Assembly (NCBI GenBank): GCA_002437305.1
Contig: DJOW01000051.1
Span: forward strand, 17,883 to 33,053
Origin: Bacteroidales bacterium UBA6428
GTDB taxonomy: Bacteria > Bacteroidota > Bacteroidia > Bacteroidales > UBA932
Direction: 5' to 3'
Length of the DNA stretch: 15,171 nt
Shown piece by piece: positions 5,538 to 13,929 of this stretch; positions within the stretch are counted from its first letter, which is position 1, and every line of letters starts with the position of its first letter. The notes under the pieces are model-generated. The model was given only the letters and a program-made list of their open reading frames with translations. It was not told where the DNA came from and did no database searches. Position numbers and translations under genes: made by a program.

Positions 5538-6707
5538 ATGGAACAACTTTACGAATATTTCACAAGAAAGTTGAAGGAGACTTCAACTGATTTTCTTCGC
5601 TATAAGTATCCCTTCATCAAGTGGGGCGTGAAAGCGTTCGGCCTTGTGGGTCCACGTGGTGTGGGGAAATCCACAATGTTGCTCCAACATATAAAGCTGC
5701 ATCATAGCATAGATGACACGTTGTACGTTTCGGCGGATCATTTGTACTTTTCGGAGCATAAGCTTGTGGATCTGGCCGACAGGTTTGAGAAAATGGGCGG
5801 ACGGCACCTGTTCATTGACGAGATTCACAAATATGAAGGGTGGTCACGCGAATTGAAGCAGATTATTGATAGTTACAGCGATCTTCAGGTTGTGGTCTCC
5901 GGTTCGTCAATCCTTGACATCTATAAAGGAATGTCTGATTTGAGCAGACGCGTTCCGATATATAATATGCAGGGGCTGTCGTTCCGGGAATATCTTAAAC
6001 TTTTCCACGATATTGACACACCTATATATTCAATGGATGAGGTACTTAGGAACAAGGCGGAGATTCAGGGAGTCGCGCATCCGCTGCCGTTGTTCCGAAG
6101 TTATCTTCGTAACGGATATTATCCTTTCGGGAAAGATCCGGAGTTTGATCTTGAGATGCTTCAGGTCATAAACCAGACTATGGAAGTGGATATCCCTCAA
6201 TACCTTCAAACGAATGTTTCCATTGGCAGGAAACTCAAATCCTTGCTAATGGTGGTGGCCCGGAGCGTTCCGTTCAAACCGGTGATGACTAAACTTGCTG
6301 AGGTGACAGGCATAAGCCGTAACGATGTCTCGGATTATCTCATATACGTAGAGCAGGCCGGAATGATTTCACAGTTGAGGGACAGGACTGGAGGGATTAG
6401 AGGACTCGGGAAGGTCGAGAAACTATACCTTGACAACCCGAACCTTATATACGTCCTTGAACCGGGCAAGGCCGATGTCGGCAATGTGCGTGAGACATTC
6501 TTTATGAATCAGACCAGGGTCATCAGCGATGTGATCAGTTCCAAAATCTCTGATTTCGAGATAGATGGCCGAACATTCGAAATTGGAGGAAAGAATAAGG
6601 GCAAGAAGCAGATAGCGAATGCGGGCGAGGGGTATGTCGTGAAGGACGACATAGAGACCGGCTATGCCAATGTCATCCCTGTCTGGGCTTTCGGCCTTCT
6701 GTATTGA
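5538..6707 (+). CDS. AAA-family ATPase with DUF4143/nuclease-fold-like C-terminus
   Basis: A 389-residue P-loop ATPase of the large prokaryotic AAA_14/DUF4143 group, common in Bacteroidetes; the cellular role of these proteins is not established. Walker A is GPRGVGKST (38-46), Walker B is LFIDEIHKYEGW (Asp94, Glu95), and VVVSGSSI (118-125) fits the sensor strand. The middle (about 200-300) resembles the winged-helix linker of the family. The C-terminus has DFEIDGRTFEIGGKNK with Asp339, Glu348 and Lys352, spaced like a PD-(D/E)xK nuclease fold but with EIGGK in place of ExK, so catalysis is uncertain. I chose the ATG at 5538. An out-of-frame ATG at 5533 lies just before it. The gene stands alone between ffs and the peptidase gene, behind an elaborate AT-rich upstream region. 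Similar genes are often mobile accessory genes, but no mobility gene is beside it. Confidence 0.85.
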   Translation: MEQLYEYFTRKLKETSTDFLRYKYPFIKWGVKAFGLVGPRGVGKSTMLLQHIKLHHSIDDTLYVSADHLYFSEHKLVDLADRFEKMGGRHLFIDEIHKYEGWSRELKQIIDSYSDLQVVVSGSSILDIYKGMSDLSRRVPIYNMQGLSFREYLKLFHDIDTPIYSMDEVLRNKAEIQGVAHPLPLFRSYLRNGYYPFGKDPEFDLEMLQVINQTMEVDIPQYLQTNVSIGRKLKSLLMVVARSVPFKPVMTKLAEVTGISRNDVSDYLIYVEQAGMISQLRDRTGGIRGLGKVEKLYLDNPNLIYVLEPGKADVGNVRETFFMNQTRVISDVISSKISDFEIDGRTFEIGGKNKGKKQIANAGEGYVVKDDIETGYANVIPVWAFGLLY

Positions 6708-6713
6708 CCAGCT

Positions 6714-6745
6714 GTTGCGGAATGGGAATTTTTTACATAAATTGC
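6714..6745 (+). promoter_or_regulatory. probable promoter of the DPP IV-family gene
   Basis: GTTG at 6714-6717, 20 nt, then TAAATTGC at 6738-6745. The spacing is right but both boxes are imperfect. No terminator for the upstream ATPase gene is visible in the 65-bp gap, so read-through could also supply transcription. Confidence 0.4.
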
Positions 6746-6772
6746 GGGGCTGATTGCAAATAAAAGTGATTT

Positions 6773-8902
6773 ATGAATAGGAAAAAGATTTTTGCGGCTT
6801 TGGCTTTGGCGGTGTCCCTGGGCGCTTCAGCGGAGGATTTCAATGATGTTCCCAAAGCCTGGAAATGGGTAGGGAAGAATGAGGTCGCGTTGACTTACGA
6901 TCATTCTTTTACAGGGGATAATGACTTCTCTGTCAATGCCGTTAGCGGAAAGATCACTGAGGGGATCAATTATCCGGCCAAGTTCACTGACTTTCCTTTC
7001 AGGCCGGAGGGCGCGGTCAATCTGAAATATTCCCCGGACTCGACGAAGATGGCGTTCACAAGGGACAACAACCTTTGGGTTGTGGACATCGCGACGAAGG
7101 GGGAGACCCAGCTGACATTCGACGGGTCGGACGTGATTCTGAACGGCTACTCATCGTGGGTGTACTACGAGGAGATTCTTGGCAGGCCGACACATTACCG
7201 CGCATTCTGGTGGTCGCCGGATTCCAAGAAGATCGGATTCTATCGCTTTGACAACTCGGAGGTTCCGGTCTTCCCGATATATTCACCGTTCTCAGAGGAC
7301 GCAGACCGCTCCGGGATGGGATTGGCATATTCACAGAACGCCGGGGCCGCGGTCGCTTTGCCGGGCGTTTCTCCGACTGGAGGTTCGGTCCGCATGACAC
7401 GCTACCCGGAATGCGGTGACAACAACCCGAAAGTGAGGATAGGGATTGTGAATATTCAAGAAGGCAAGACCGCTTGGGCTGACTTTGACGAGAACGTTGA
7501 CCAGTATTTCGGGACTCCGTTTTGGGGAGCCGGCAGCGAGGCCTTTTATGTTCAGAGGGAGCCGAGGACGCAGAACACTCTCGACCTCTACGCCGTGTCG
7601 CCGGTGGACGGAACGAAGAGGCACATCTACCACGAGACCTACAAGACCTGGCTGGACTGGATCGACGGGATGCTGTTCGGGAGGGAAGGAATCTATATGG
7701 TCCGCTCATTTGAAACGGGTTGGCAGCAAATATATTACCTTTCTTATGACGGCTCTGTCCTTAAAAGGTTGACTGACGGTGAGAACTGGAGGATGTCGCT
7801 TGTGGATGTGAAGGAAGGCAAGGCTGCCAAAGGGTTCGACGGAAGTTCATCTGAGGTGCTGTTCGTCGCGGAGCGTGACTCCCGCGTGCGCGGCGGGTTG
7901 TATTCAGTCTGCAAAGGGGTGATCAGGAATATCTCGGATCCGGCCATGCACGTCACTTCCGTGCGGGTCTCTCCGGATCAGAGGTACGCCATCGCCTCGG
8001 CAAGCAATTCAAGGACTCCGGTCCAGGTCTGGATCTATGATTTGAGGAAGCCGGTTAAGTCCTTCAAGGTCGCTGACATGGCAGGCGAGGATTTTGATGC
8101 CTCTGAATTCGCTCTTCCTGAGCATATTACCATGACAACCAAGGACGGATTTGAACTTCCTGCGATGATTGTCTATCCTAAGGATTTCGACGCCGCCAAG
8201 AAATACCCTGTCCATGTGGACATCTACGGTGGTCCTGATTCTCCGCAGGTGGTTGACAGGTTCCGCAGCCCGGCATATTACCAATGGTACGCCGAGAACG
8301 GAATCATCGAGGTTGTCGCGGACTGCCGGGCTTCGGGCCATAACGGGCGCAAAGGGCTGGATCAGATCTACAGGCGGCTGGACGAGCGTGAGGTGCTGGA
8401 CTTCGTGGAGTGGGCTGATTATCTCAAGTCTCTTCCTTACGTTCAGGACGACAAGATCGGTGTCGAGGGATTCTCGTTCGGAGGCACTATGACCACTCTT
8501 CTGGTGATGAACCATCCGGACGCTTTCCACTATGGAATCGCCGGAGGGGGAGTCTATGACTGGGCGCTTTACGACACGCACTACACAGAGCGGTTCATGG
8601 ACACTCCGGCCAACAATCCGGATGGTTACGCTTCGACAAGTGTCATCTCAAGCGCGGCCAACTATCCCGTCACGGAGAAAAACTACGATGGCTCCGTGAT
8701 GCTCAAGCTTACCCACGGAACCGGGGACGACAACGTGCACTTCCAGAACACGTTGCTGCTGGTGGACGCTCTTCAGAAGGCCGGAAAGAAGTTCGAGTTG
8801 ATGATCTACCCGGACGGCATGCACGGCTACCGTGGCTACCAGGGACGGCATTTTGACGAGGCCAACCGCGCGTTCTGGCTCAAGTACCTTAAAGGAGAGT
8901 AG
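6773..8902 (+). CDS. secreted S9 family dipeptidyl-peptidase IV-like serine protease
   Basis: Exopeptidase of family S9B, which releases dipeptides (typically X-Pro) from peptide N-termini, probably in the periplasm. The signal peptide is clear: Lys-rich start, hydrophobic core, and cleavage expected after ASA at residue 20. There is no lipobox cysteine. The N-terminal beta-propeller (about 30-460) contains the double-Glu motif WVYYEE with Glu133 and Glu134, which binds the substrate amino terminus in DPP IV. The alpha/beta-hydrolase domain (about 470-709) has Ser568 in GFSFGG (more often GWSYGG), Asp652 in HGTGDDNVHF, and His684 in YPDGMHGY, so the triad is complete. At 709 residues it matches bacterial DPP IV. 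It ends about 110 bp before the BREX promoter. No obvious terminator lies in that gap, and there is no functional link to BREX. Confidence 0.93.
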   Translation: MNRKKIFAALALAVSLGASAEDFNDVPKAWKWVGKNEVALTYDHSFTGDNDFSVNAVSGKITEGINYPAKFTDFPFRPEGAVNLKYSPDSTKMAFTRDNNLWVVDIATKGETQLTFDGSDVILNGYSSWVYYEEILGRPTHYRAFWWSPDSKKIGFYRFDNSEVPVFPIYSPFSEDADRSGMGLAYSQNAGAAVALPGVSPTGGSVRMTRYPECGDNNPKVRIGIVNIQEGKTAWADFDENVDQYFGTPFWGAGSEAFYVQREPRTQNTLDLYAVSPVDGTKRHIYHETYKTWLDWIDGMLFGREGIYMVRSFETGWQQIYYLSYDGSVLKRLTDGENWRMSLVDVKEGKAAKGFDGSSSEVLFVAERDSRVRGGLYSVCKGVIRNISDPAMHVTSVRVSPDQRYAIASASNSRTPVQVWIYDLRKPVKSFKVADMAGEDFDASEFALPEHITMTTKDGFELPAMIVYPKDFDAAKKYPVHVDIYGGPDSPQVVDRFRSPAYYQWYAENGIIEVVADCRASGHNGRKGLDQIYRRLDEREVLDFVEWADYLKSLPYVQDDKIGVEGFSFGGTMTTLLVMNHPDAFHYGIAGGGVYDWALYDTHYTERFMDTPANNPDGYASTSVISSAANYPVTEKNYDGSVMLKLTHGTGDDNVHFQNTLLLVDALQKAGKKFELMIYPDGMHGYRGYQGRHFDEANRAFWLKYLKGE

Positions 8903-8963
8903 CTTCTGGCGGTGGACTTGCCGGCCTCAACTTCGTCATCATGCGTGATCCTCTGAACTTTCG

Positions 8964-8978
8964 GTTGATGATCACAAC
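8964..8978. promoter_or_regulatory. near-palindrome upstream of the BREX promoter
   Basis: GTTG-A-TGATCA-CAAC is a 14-bp palindrome with one extra A. It ends 8 nt before the -33 box of the brxA promoter. A wider pair, GTGATC (8945-8950) and GATCAC (8970-8975), shares half of it. It could be an operator; no regulator gene is seen in the window. Confidence 0.35.
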
Positions 8979-8986
8979 TCTTGCTG

Positions 8987-9017
8987 ATTGTTGTCTCGAA
9001 TTAATTCATTACTTTTG
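8987..9017 (+). promoter_or_regulatory. promoter of the BREX operon
   Basis: ATTG at 8987-8990, 19 nt, and a perfect TACTTTTG -7 box at 9010-9017. Transcription would start near 9024, leaving a leader of about 54 nt to brxA. It is the only convincing promoter ahead of brxA, brxB and brxC. Confidence 0.7.
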
Positions 9018-9077
9018 TGTAAACCGTAGAGACCACTGGAGGCCTCGGAGAGACGGACAAACCTGACACATCAGCTA

Positions 9078-9704
9078 ATGGACAAGAACAACAGCCAGTA
9101 CACCGCGGCCCTGACGGGAGGAGGCTTCCTTTTCGAGGAGACCCTTATCCTTCTGCCTTTGCTTCAGGCTCGGAACAGTGAGGAACTTCTGAAGGAGGAA
9201 AAGATCAACAACAATCTGCTGCACATCAATGCGGAGGCGGCGCGCTCGCGAAACATTCACGAGATAAGGAGGCGCTATCGCGCGATGCCTCCTTCCTTTT
9301 GGAACGACTTCAATGCTATGGGCCCCGGAGACAAGGCCGTAGCCCTTTTCTATGTGATACTGAAGACTTACAAAATCTGCTTCGACTTCCACGTGAATGT
9401 CACTATGCGCAAGTGGAACAGCGTCTCGAAGAGTATTGACAAGGATGACCTAATGGTGGAGTTCAATGAAATCTCGGCCAGGGATGAGTTCGTTGACTCT
9501 TGGAGCGACCTCACGAAAGGAAAAGTCGCGGGAACGTATCTGTCCATCCTGCGGAAAGTCGGGATGCTGGACACGACCAATCATCTGCAGTCGTTGTCCT
9601 GCTCCAATTTCGGGTATTACCTGACGAAAGGGGAGCCTTGGTTCCTTGAAGCCTGCCTTCTGCAACCCTACGAGATCGACAACATTAAGAACTCTATTCT
9701 ATGA
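9078..9704 (+). CDS. brxA: BREX protein BrxA (DUF1819)
   Basis: First gene of a type 1 BREX phage-defence operon. BrxA is a small DUF1819-family protein; structural work on relatives shows helix-turn-helix folds able to bind DNA, but its exact role in BREX is unsettled. The 208-residue length matches the family (about 200). Recognisable parts are the opening YTAALTGGGFLFEETLILLP and a basic middle with SRNIHEIRRRYRAMP. The last third has SILRKVGML and a tyrosine-rich end. There is no signal peptide or membrane segment, so it is cytosolic. The ATG at 9078 is about 54 nt after the expected start point, and no strong ribosome site is seen. Its 3' end overlaps brxB by 4 bp (ATGA), which implies translational coupling. 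I made the assignment from family resemblance and from gene order. Confidence 0.88.
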   Translation: MDKNNSQYTAALTGGGFLFEETLILLPLLQARNSEELLKEEKINNNLLHINAEAARSRNIHEIRRRYRAMPPSFWNDFNAMGPGDKAVALFYVILKTYKICFDFHVNVTMRKWNSVSKSIDKDDLMVEFNEISARDEFVDSWSDLTKGKVAGTYLSILRKVGMLDTTNHLQSLSCSNFGYYLTKGEPWFLEACLLQPYEIDNIKNSIL

Positions 9705-10312
9705 CCATAAAGGAACTCGATGACAAACTGAACAGCCCCGGTTTCCAGGACACGGAGAACGGAGACCTGTTCTACAACTTCTTCATCTACCAGTACCCTC
9801 CGGAGAAGGAGTACGACATCCGCCGGCAGATCCAAGAGTTCAAGGCTGACCTCATCCGCCCCGTGAACTATGTGGATGTGTTGACCCTCAATCTGTTCGA
9901 GGAGTTCTGCGACTTTCTCGACCAGAAGCGGTTCCTGCGTCATCCGTCCATGCTGAAATACCAGTTGGAGAAGGAGCGGGAGGATCCGTCCAAGGCCCGG
10001 AACACCCAGGACACGCTTACCCGCAACGCGCATTCACCTGAGTTTCTGCGGTACATCCATCAGCGCATAATCAACCATGTCACCATCCGTGACAGGTATC
10101 GCCGCCCGTACGTCTTCCTCTATGGCGTCGGCAGTATGTTTCCGTATCTCAGGGTCAACGAGTTCCTTGCCCTCTACGAGGACTACAACGAGACTGGTAA
10201 GTACAAGATAATAGTCTTCTATCCCGGCCATCGCGACCAGAACTCTTTCCGACTTTTCGACACGCTTCCCGACAACCACACCTATCGCGCAACCCTTCTG
10301 ATCAATGAATAA
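9701..10312 (+). CDS. brxB: BREX protein BrxB (DUF1788)
   Basis: Second gene of the BREX operon, a DUF1788-family protein of 203 residues (family length about 190-200). Characteristic parts are the C-terminal YVFLYGVGSMFPYLRVNEFL, then KIIVFYPGHRD and a final YRATLLINE. These fold as alternating strands and helices and resemble a nucleotide-hydrolase-like core without a P-loop. BrxB is required for defence in studied systems, and its biochemical action is not settled. It starts inside the last codons of brxA and ends 3 bp before brxC, so the three are probably made in fixed proportions. No membrane segment or signal is visible; it should act in the cytosol. Confidence 0.9.
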   Translation: MTIKELDDKLNSPGFQDTENGDLFYNFFIYQYPPEKEYDIRRQIQEFKADLIRPVNYVDVLTLNLFEEFCDFLDQKRFLRHPSMLKYQLEKEREDPSKARNTQDTLTRNAHSPEFLRYIHQRIINHVTIRDRYRRPYVFLYGVGSMFPYLRVNEFLALYEDYNETGKYKIIVFYPGHRDQNSFRLFDTLPDNHTYRATLLINE

Positions 10313-10315
10313 CGT

Positions 10316-13300
10316 ATGAAACTGAAAGATTTATACAGCAAACCCATCAACCGCGCCGTCAATCCCGCCGTCAGCGCCACCAAGTTCGACCCTGAGACGG
10401 AGCGGATTGAAATACAGGAATATGTCTTCACGGATGAGATCATCAACGGTCTCTTCCGCATACTCGACGCCATCAAGAACAACAAGCCGTACGACCATGT
10501 CGGAATCTGGATTGACGGTTACTACGGTTCCGGAAAGTCTCACTTTCTGAAATACCTCGACTACTGTATCACCCCTTCCACCAGCGAGGCTGCCCTCACT
10601 CGTCTGCTCGAAGCGGTGAAAGCCATCGACCCGCTCGACGAGAAGCACAACCTTTGTTTTGATTATGACGGGTTGTTGTCTGTCGCCGACTGGCTGAAAC
10701 GGGCCACCGTCGACACCTGCATCTTCAACCTTGAGACCAGCTACGACAACTCCACCGACAAGAAGAAGGCTTTCCTCCACGTCTTCTGGAACGAGTTCAA
10801 CGGCAAGCGCGGCTTCAACAAGTTCAACATCACCCTTGCCCAGAACCTTGAGAAGCCGTTGGAGGAAAAGGGTGTGTTTGAGGCTTTCAAGGAGCGGATC
10901 GCCGAGGAAGGCGCCGACTGGAACGATCCCGGAATGGCCGCCGACCTGATCGACAACGAACTTGACTGGGTGCTCGACATCGCCAAGGAACTTGCTCCCA
11001 CACTCTCCGTGGACAGCATCCGCGAGCGCATCATCAAGCGCGACACCAACATGAGCATCGACCGTTTCGGCATGGAGCTGGCTTCCTGGCTGAAAGACAA
11101 AGGAGAGGACTATCGCCTGATCTTTCTTGCCGATGAGGTCAGCCAGTTCATCAACAAGGAACGTGACCGCTATCTCAATCTTCAGGAGATCATCACCAAG
11201 CTCTCCGAGGCTTGCGGCAACAAGGTTTGGGTGGCATGCACGGCCCAGCAGGACCTTTCCGAGATCATGGACGACTGCCACATCGCTGAGGAGAAGGACA
11301 AGGAAGGCAAGATCAAGGGGCGTTTCGAAGTGAAGGTGTCGCTCAAGGGCACGCAGCCGGAGGTAATCACCCAGAAGCGTATTCTCGACAAGAAAGAGGA
11401 AGTCAAGCCAGAGCTGGCCGCGCTCTACAACCGGTACAAGGCAGGTTTTGACCTCCAGTTCAAACTTCCGGCCTCCTACAATGGCTACGGTTCGGAAGAT
11501 GATTTCATCGATTACTACCCGTTCGTGCCTTACCAGTTCAAGTTGATCATGCAGGTGTTCAACTCCTTCCTTGACCTCGGCTATGTGGCCAAGGAGGTGA
11601 AGGGCAACGAGCGAAGCATCATCAAGGTCATCCATTCCACAGCCAAGGCGGACGCCGAAGCGGAGCTGGGCAAGTTCATATCTTTCGATGAACTCTACAA
11701 CAACATGTTCGAGGAAGGTCTGCAGGCTCGTGGCCAGAAGGCCGTCGACAATGCCCTGCGTATGGCACGTACCTATCAGACTGACCGTCCGGAGAAGACC
11801 CGTCTTGCCGTTCGTGTGGCCAACGTGCTCTTTATGATCTGCAACATCTCGCAGACGGACCAGCTGCTTTTTCCCGCCACGATCGACAATGTGACCACTC
11901 TGCTTGTCAACGACATGGAGACTCCTCGCCTTACCATCAAGAACGAGGTGGAGAAAATCGTGGATTTCCTTTGCGACAACAACATCATACGTCGCGAGCA
12001 GGGCAAACAAGGCGCTCCGGACACCTTTACCTTCTACAGCGAGGAGGAGATGAAGGTGGCCCAGCTCATCAAGAGCCAGGTGGTGGACAACAACACCCAG
12101 GCTGAACAGCTCAAGGGGATATTCAACAAGTACATCACCGCCCTCCGCAACAAGGAACAGTACAAGACCCGCAGCTTCTCCGTGGGCCTCACCATCAAGC
12201 AGCGCACCTTCCTCTCCAACAATCCTGATGTGATGGTGGAGTTCGTGATGGACACGGATTATGACACAGCCGGGCAGTTGGCCTTGCATAACAGCAACGT
12301 GAACCGTCTGGTTTACTATGTCGGTCCGCAGTACCGTGACAACCGCCGTCTGTTCAACGCTTTCTACTGGTACTGCCAGGCGGACCGCTATATGGCGACT
12401 CCTGTCACCAACGAGAGCAATGCCGCCACGCGCAAGGAGTTCGCCAAACGTGCGGAGGAACTTTACGAAAGCGTCATCAGGAAGGAGTTCGAGAAAATCC
12501 TTGACACCTGCCCGATCATCTCCGGTTTCAGTGTGCTTGACGAGACCGAATTGGGGCAGAAGCGTGGCAATGAGCGTTACCGTGCCGCCATCGCCAAGCA
12601 TCTGTCCAACATTTACACAAAGGCCGGTCTTGTGGATTATTCAAGTGTCCCGCGCAACTCGGAACAACTCAGGTCCGCCATACTCCGCCCTGTCCAGCCG
12701 GGCGATCCGGATGGAATGAATGCCGGTCTTGGCAATGCCGTGCATGAGGTGGAGGTTTACCTTAACAAGCAGTGCGCCGAAGTGAATGTCGCGGACGTGC
12801 TCGCCAAGTTCGCCAAGGCTCCGTACGGATGGGACAACATCTGCACATTGTACGTCATCAACGAGCTTGTCCGCTGCCACAAACGGGATTATTCCTACGC
12901 CAACAATCCAAACGTGGAGACGCAGACCATCGCAGGCCGGATCATCGGAGAGTCAAACAAGTTCACTCTGCGGCAGGCCAAGGTCGTTTCTCCACAGTTG
13001 ATTCAGAACTTCATCGCTGCGTGGAGGGAAATCTTCGGCATTTCCGCGACCCCGAGCGCCACAGACAGCACCCAGCTTTTCCGCGCCTGCCGGGACGCGG
13101 AGAGCGGCAGCGGTCTTTTCAGATTGATCAAGAATTACGAAGGCATCGAGAGGGACATCTTCGCCTACCCATTCTGCCAGCCTGTCCGTGATGCGCTCGG
13201 GCTTCTCCGGACGTGGATGGACGAACGTGATCCGTTGAGGTTCTTCAACCTCGTCATCGCCGGGAAGGATGAAGCCAGGACACTGCTCGACAAGTGCAAG

Positions 13301-13924
13301 GAAGTGGTCCAGTTCACCAACGACCAGCTTGACACCTACAGGCAGCTCATCCGCTTCCAGGAAGAAAACCAGTACAATTTCCAGTTTGTGCCGGAGGAGA
13401 TGCAGGGAGCTGTCACCGACTTCTGCAGGTTGAAGGACGATCCTTGGCCTATCGCTGGTCTGCGTGGCTACATCAAGCTGCAACGTCAGCTGTCGGGCAT
13501 CTTGGATGGGGTGCGCGACAAGTTGCGCGAGAAAATCAAGGCTGCCTACAACGATGTGTTTGATTATCTGGGGCAAGTGGCAGAGACGCATCAGGTGCCA
13601 GAGAGCGTGCTCTCCGACCGTGATACCGTGATTCGTGTCAAGACCACTCCTACAAACATCCTGGTGCTCCAGAACAACACCAGCACCGACGCGTTCCGCC
13701 TAGAGCGGTTGGCGAAGATAATGTCGTACCGTCCGAAGCCGCAACCCGGCGCTCAGGAAGACCCCGCTCCGGAGAAGAAGAAGCGCATCCGTCTGGCTGC
13801 CCTCCAGACGCGCACAAAGTCCCCGATCACTAATGCCGAGGACATAGACCGCTATTTGGAAGATCTGCGCCGGCAGCTCGAAAACCTGCTGGTTGACCAA
13901 GACGGGGTGATGATTGTTAAATAA
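10316..13924 (+). CDS. brxC: BREX P-loop ATPase BrxC
   Basis: The large ATPase of BREX, needed for phage exclusion. It is 1202 residues long, the normal size. Walker A is GYYGSGKS (68-75) after the family N-terminus LKDLYSKPINRAV. Walker B is LIFLADE with Asp273 and Glu274. The long middle and C-terminal parts (about 350-1202) are helical and charged, with a stretch near 1080-1100 (RQLSGILDGVRDKLREKIK) likely to be a coiled coil. A basic segment, EKKKRIRL, lies near residue 1160. No truncation or frameshift is visible. The start at 10316 is 3 bp after brxB, in an operon with brxA and brxB. It is followed after 5 bp by an ORF6N-domain gene instead of directly by pglX. GC is high (36 of 60 bases in a sample at 13021-13080), in contrast to the next gene. 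Confidence 0.95.
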   Translation: MKLKDLYSKPINRAVNPAVSATKFDPETERIEIQEYVFTDEIINGLFRILDAIKNNKPYDHVGIWIDGYYGSGKSHFLKYLDYCITPSTSEAALTRLLEAVKAIDPLDEKHNLCFDYDGLLSVADWLKRATVDTCIFNLETSYDNSTDKKKAFLHVFWNEFNGKRGFNKFNITLAQNLEKPLEEKGVFEAFKERIAEEGADWNDPGMAADLIDNELDWVLDIAKELAPTLSVDSIRERIIKRDTNMSIDRFGMELASWLKDKGEDYRLIFLADEVSQFINKERDRYLNLQEIITKLSEACGNKVWVACTAQQDLSEIMDDCHIAEEKDKEGKIKGRFEVKVSLKGTQPEVITQKRILDKKEEVKPELAALYNRYKAGFDLQFKLPASYNGYGSEDDFIDYYPFVPYQFKLIMQVFNSFLDLGYVAKEVKGNERSIIKVIHSTAKADAEAELGKFISFDELYNNMFEEGLQARGQKAVDNALRMARTYQTDRPEKTRLAVRVANVLFMICNISQTDQLLFPATIDNVTTLLVNDMETPRLTIKNEVEKIVDFLCDNNIIRREQGKQGAPDTFTFYSEEEMKVAQLIKSQVVDNNTQAEQLKGIFNKYITALRNKEQYKTRSFSVGLTIKQRTFLSNNPDVMVEFVMDTDYDTAGQLALHNSNVNRLVYYVGPQYRDNRRLFNAFYWYCQADRYMATPVTNESNAATRKEFAKRAEELYESVIRKEFEKILDTCPIISGFSVLDETELGQKRGNERYRAAIAKHLSNIYTKAGLVDYSSVPRNSEQLRSAILRPVQPGDPDGMNAGLGNAVHEVEVYLNKQCAEVNVADVLAKFAKAPYGWDNICTLYVINELVRCHKRDYSYANNPNVETQTIAGRIIGESNKFTLRQAKVVSPQLIQNFIAAWREIFGISATPSATDSTQLFRACRDAESGSGLFRLIKNYEGIERDIFAYPFCQPVRDALGLLRTWMDERDPLRFFNLVIAGKDEARTLLDKCKEVVQFTNDQLDTYRQLIRFQEENQYNFQFVPEEMQGAVTDFCRLKDDPWPIAGLRGYIKLQRQLSGILDGVRDKLREKIKAAYNDVFDYLGQVAETHQVPESVLSDRDTVIRVKTTPTNILVLQNNTSTDAFRLERLAKIMSYRPKPQPGAQEDPAPEKKKRIRLAALQTRTKSPITNAEDIDRYLEDLRRQLENLLVDQDGVMIVK

Positions 13925-13929
13925 TAATT

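Noticed and set aside
7056..7709. 217-codon minus-strand frame within the DPP IV-like gene
   Set aside because: Arg/Ser/Pro-rich composition typical of a shadow frame in GC-rich DNA; the peptidase frame has all its catalytic motifs.
10331..12601. Long open frame (756 codons) on the minus strand within brxC
   Set aside because: It is the mirror of high-GC codon use in brxC; the translation is Val/Leu/Glu/Asp-rich without domains, and the brxC frame is a clear P-loop ATPase.
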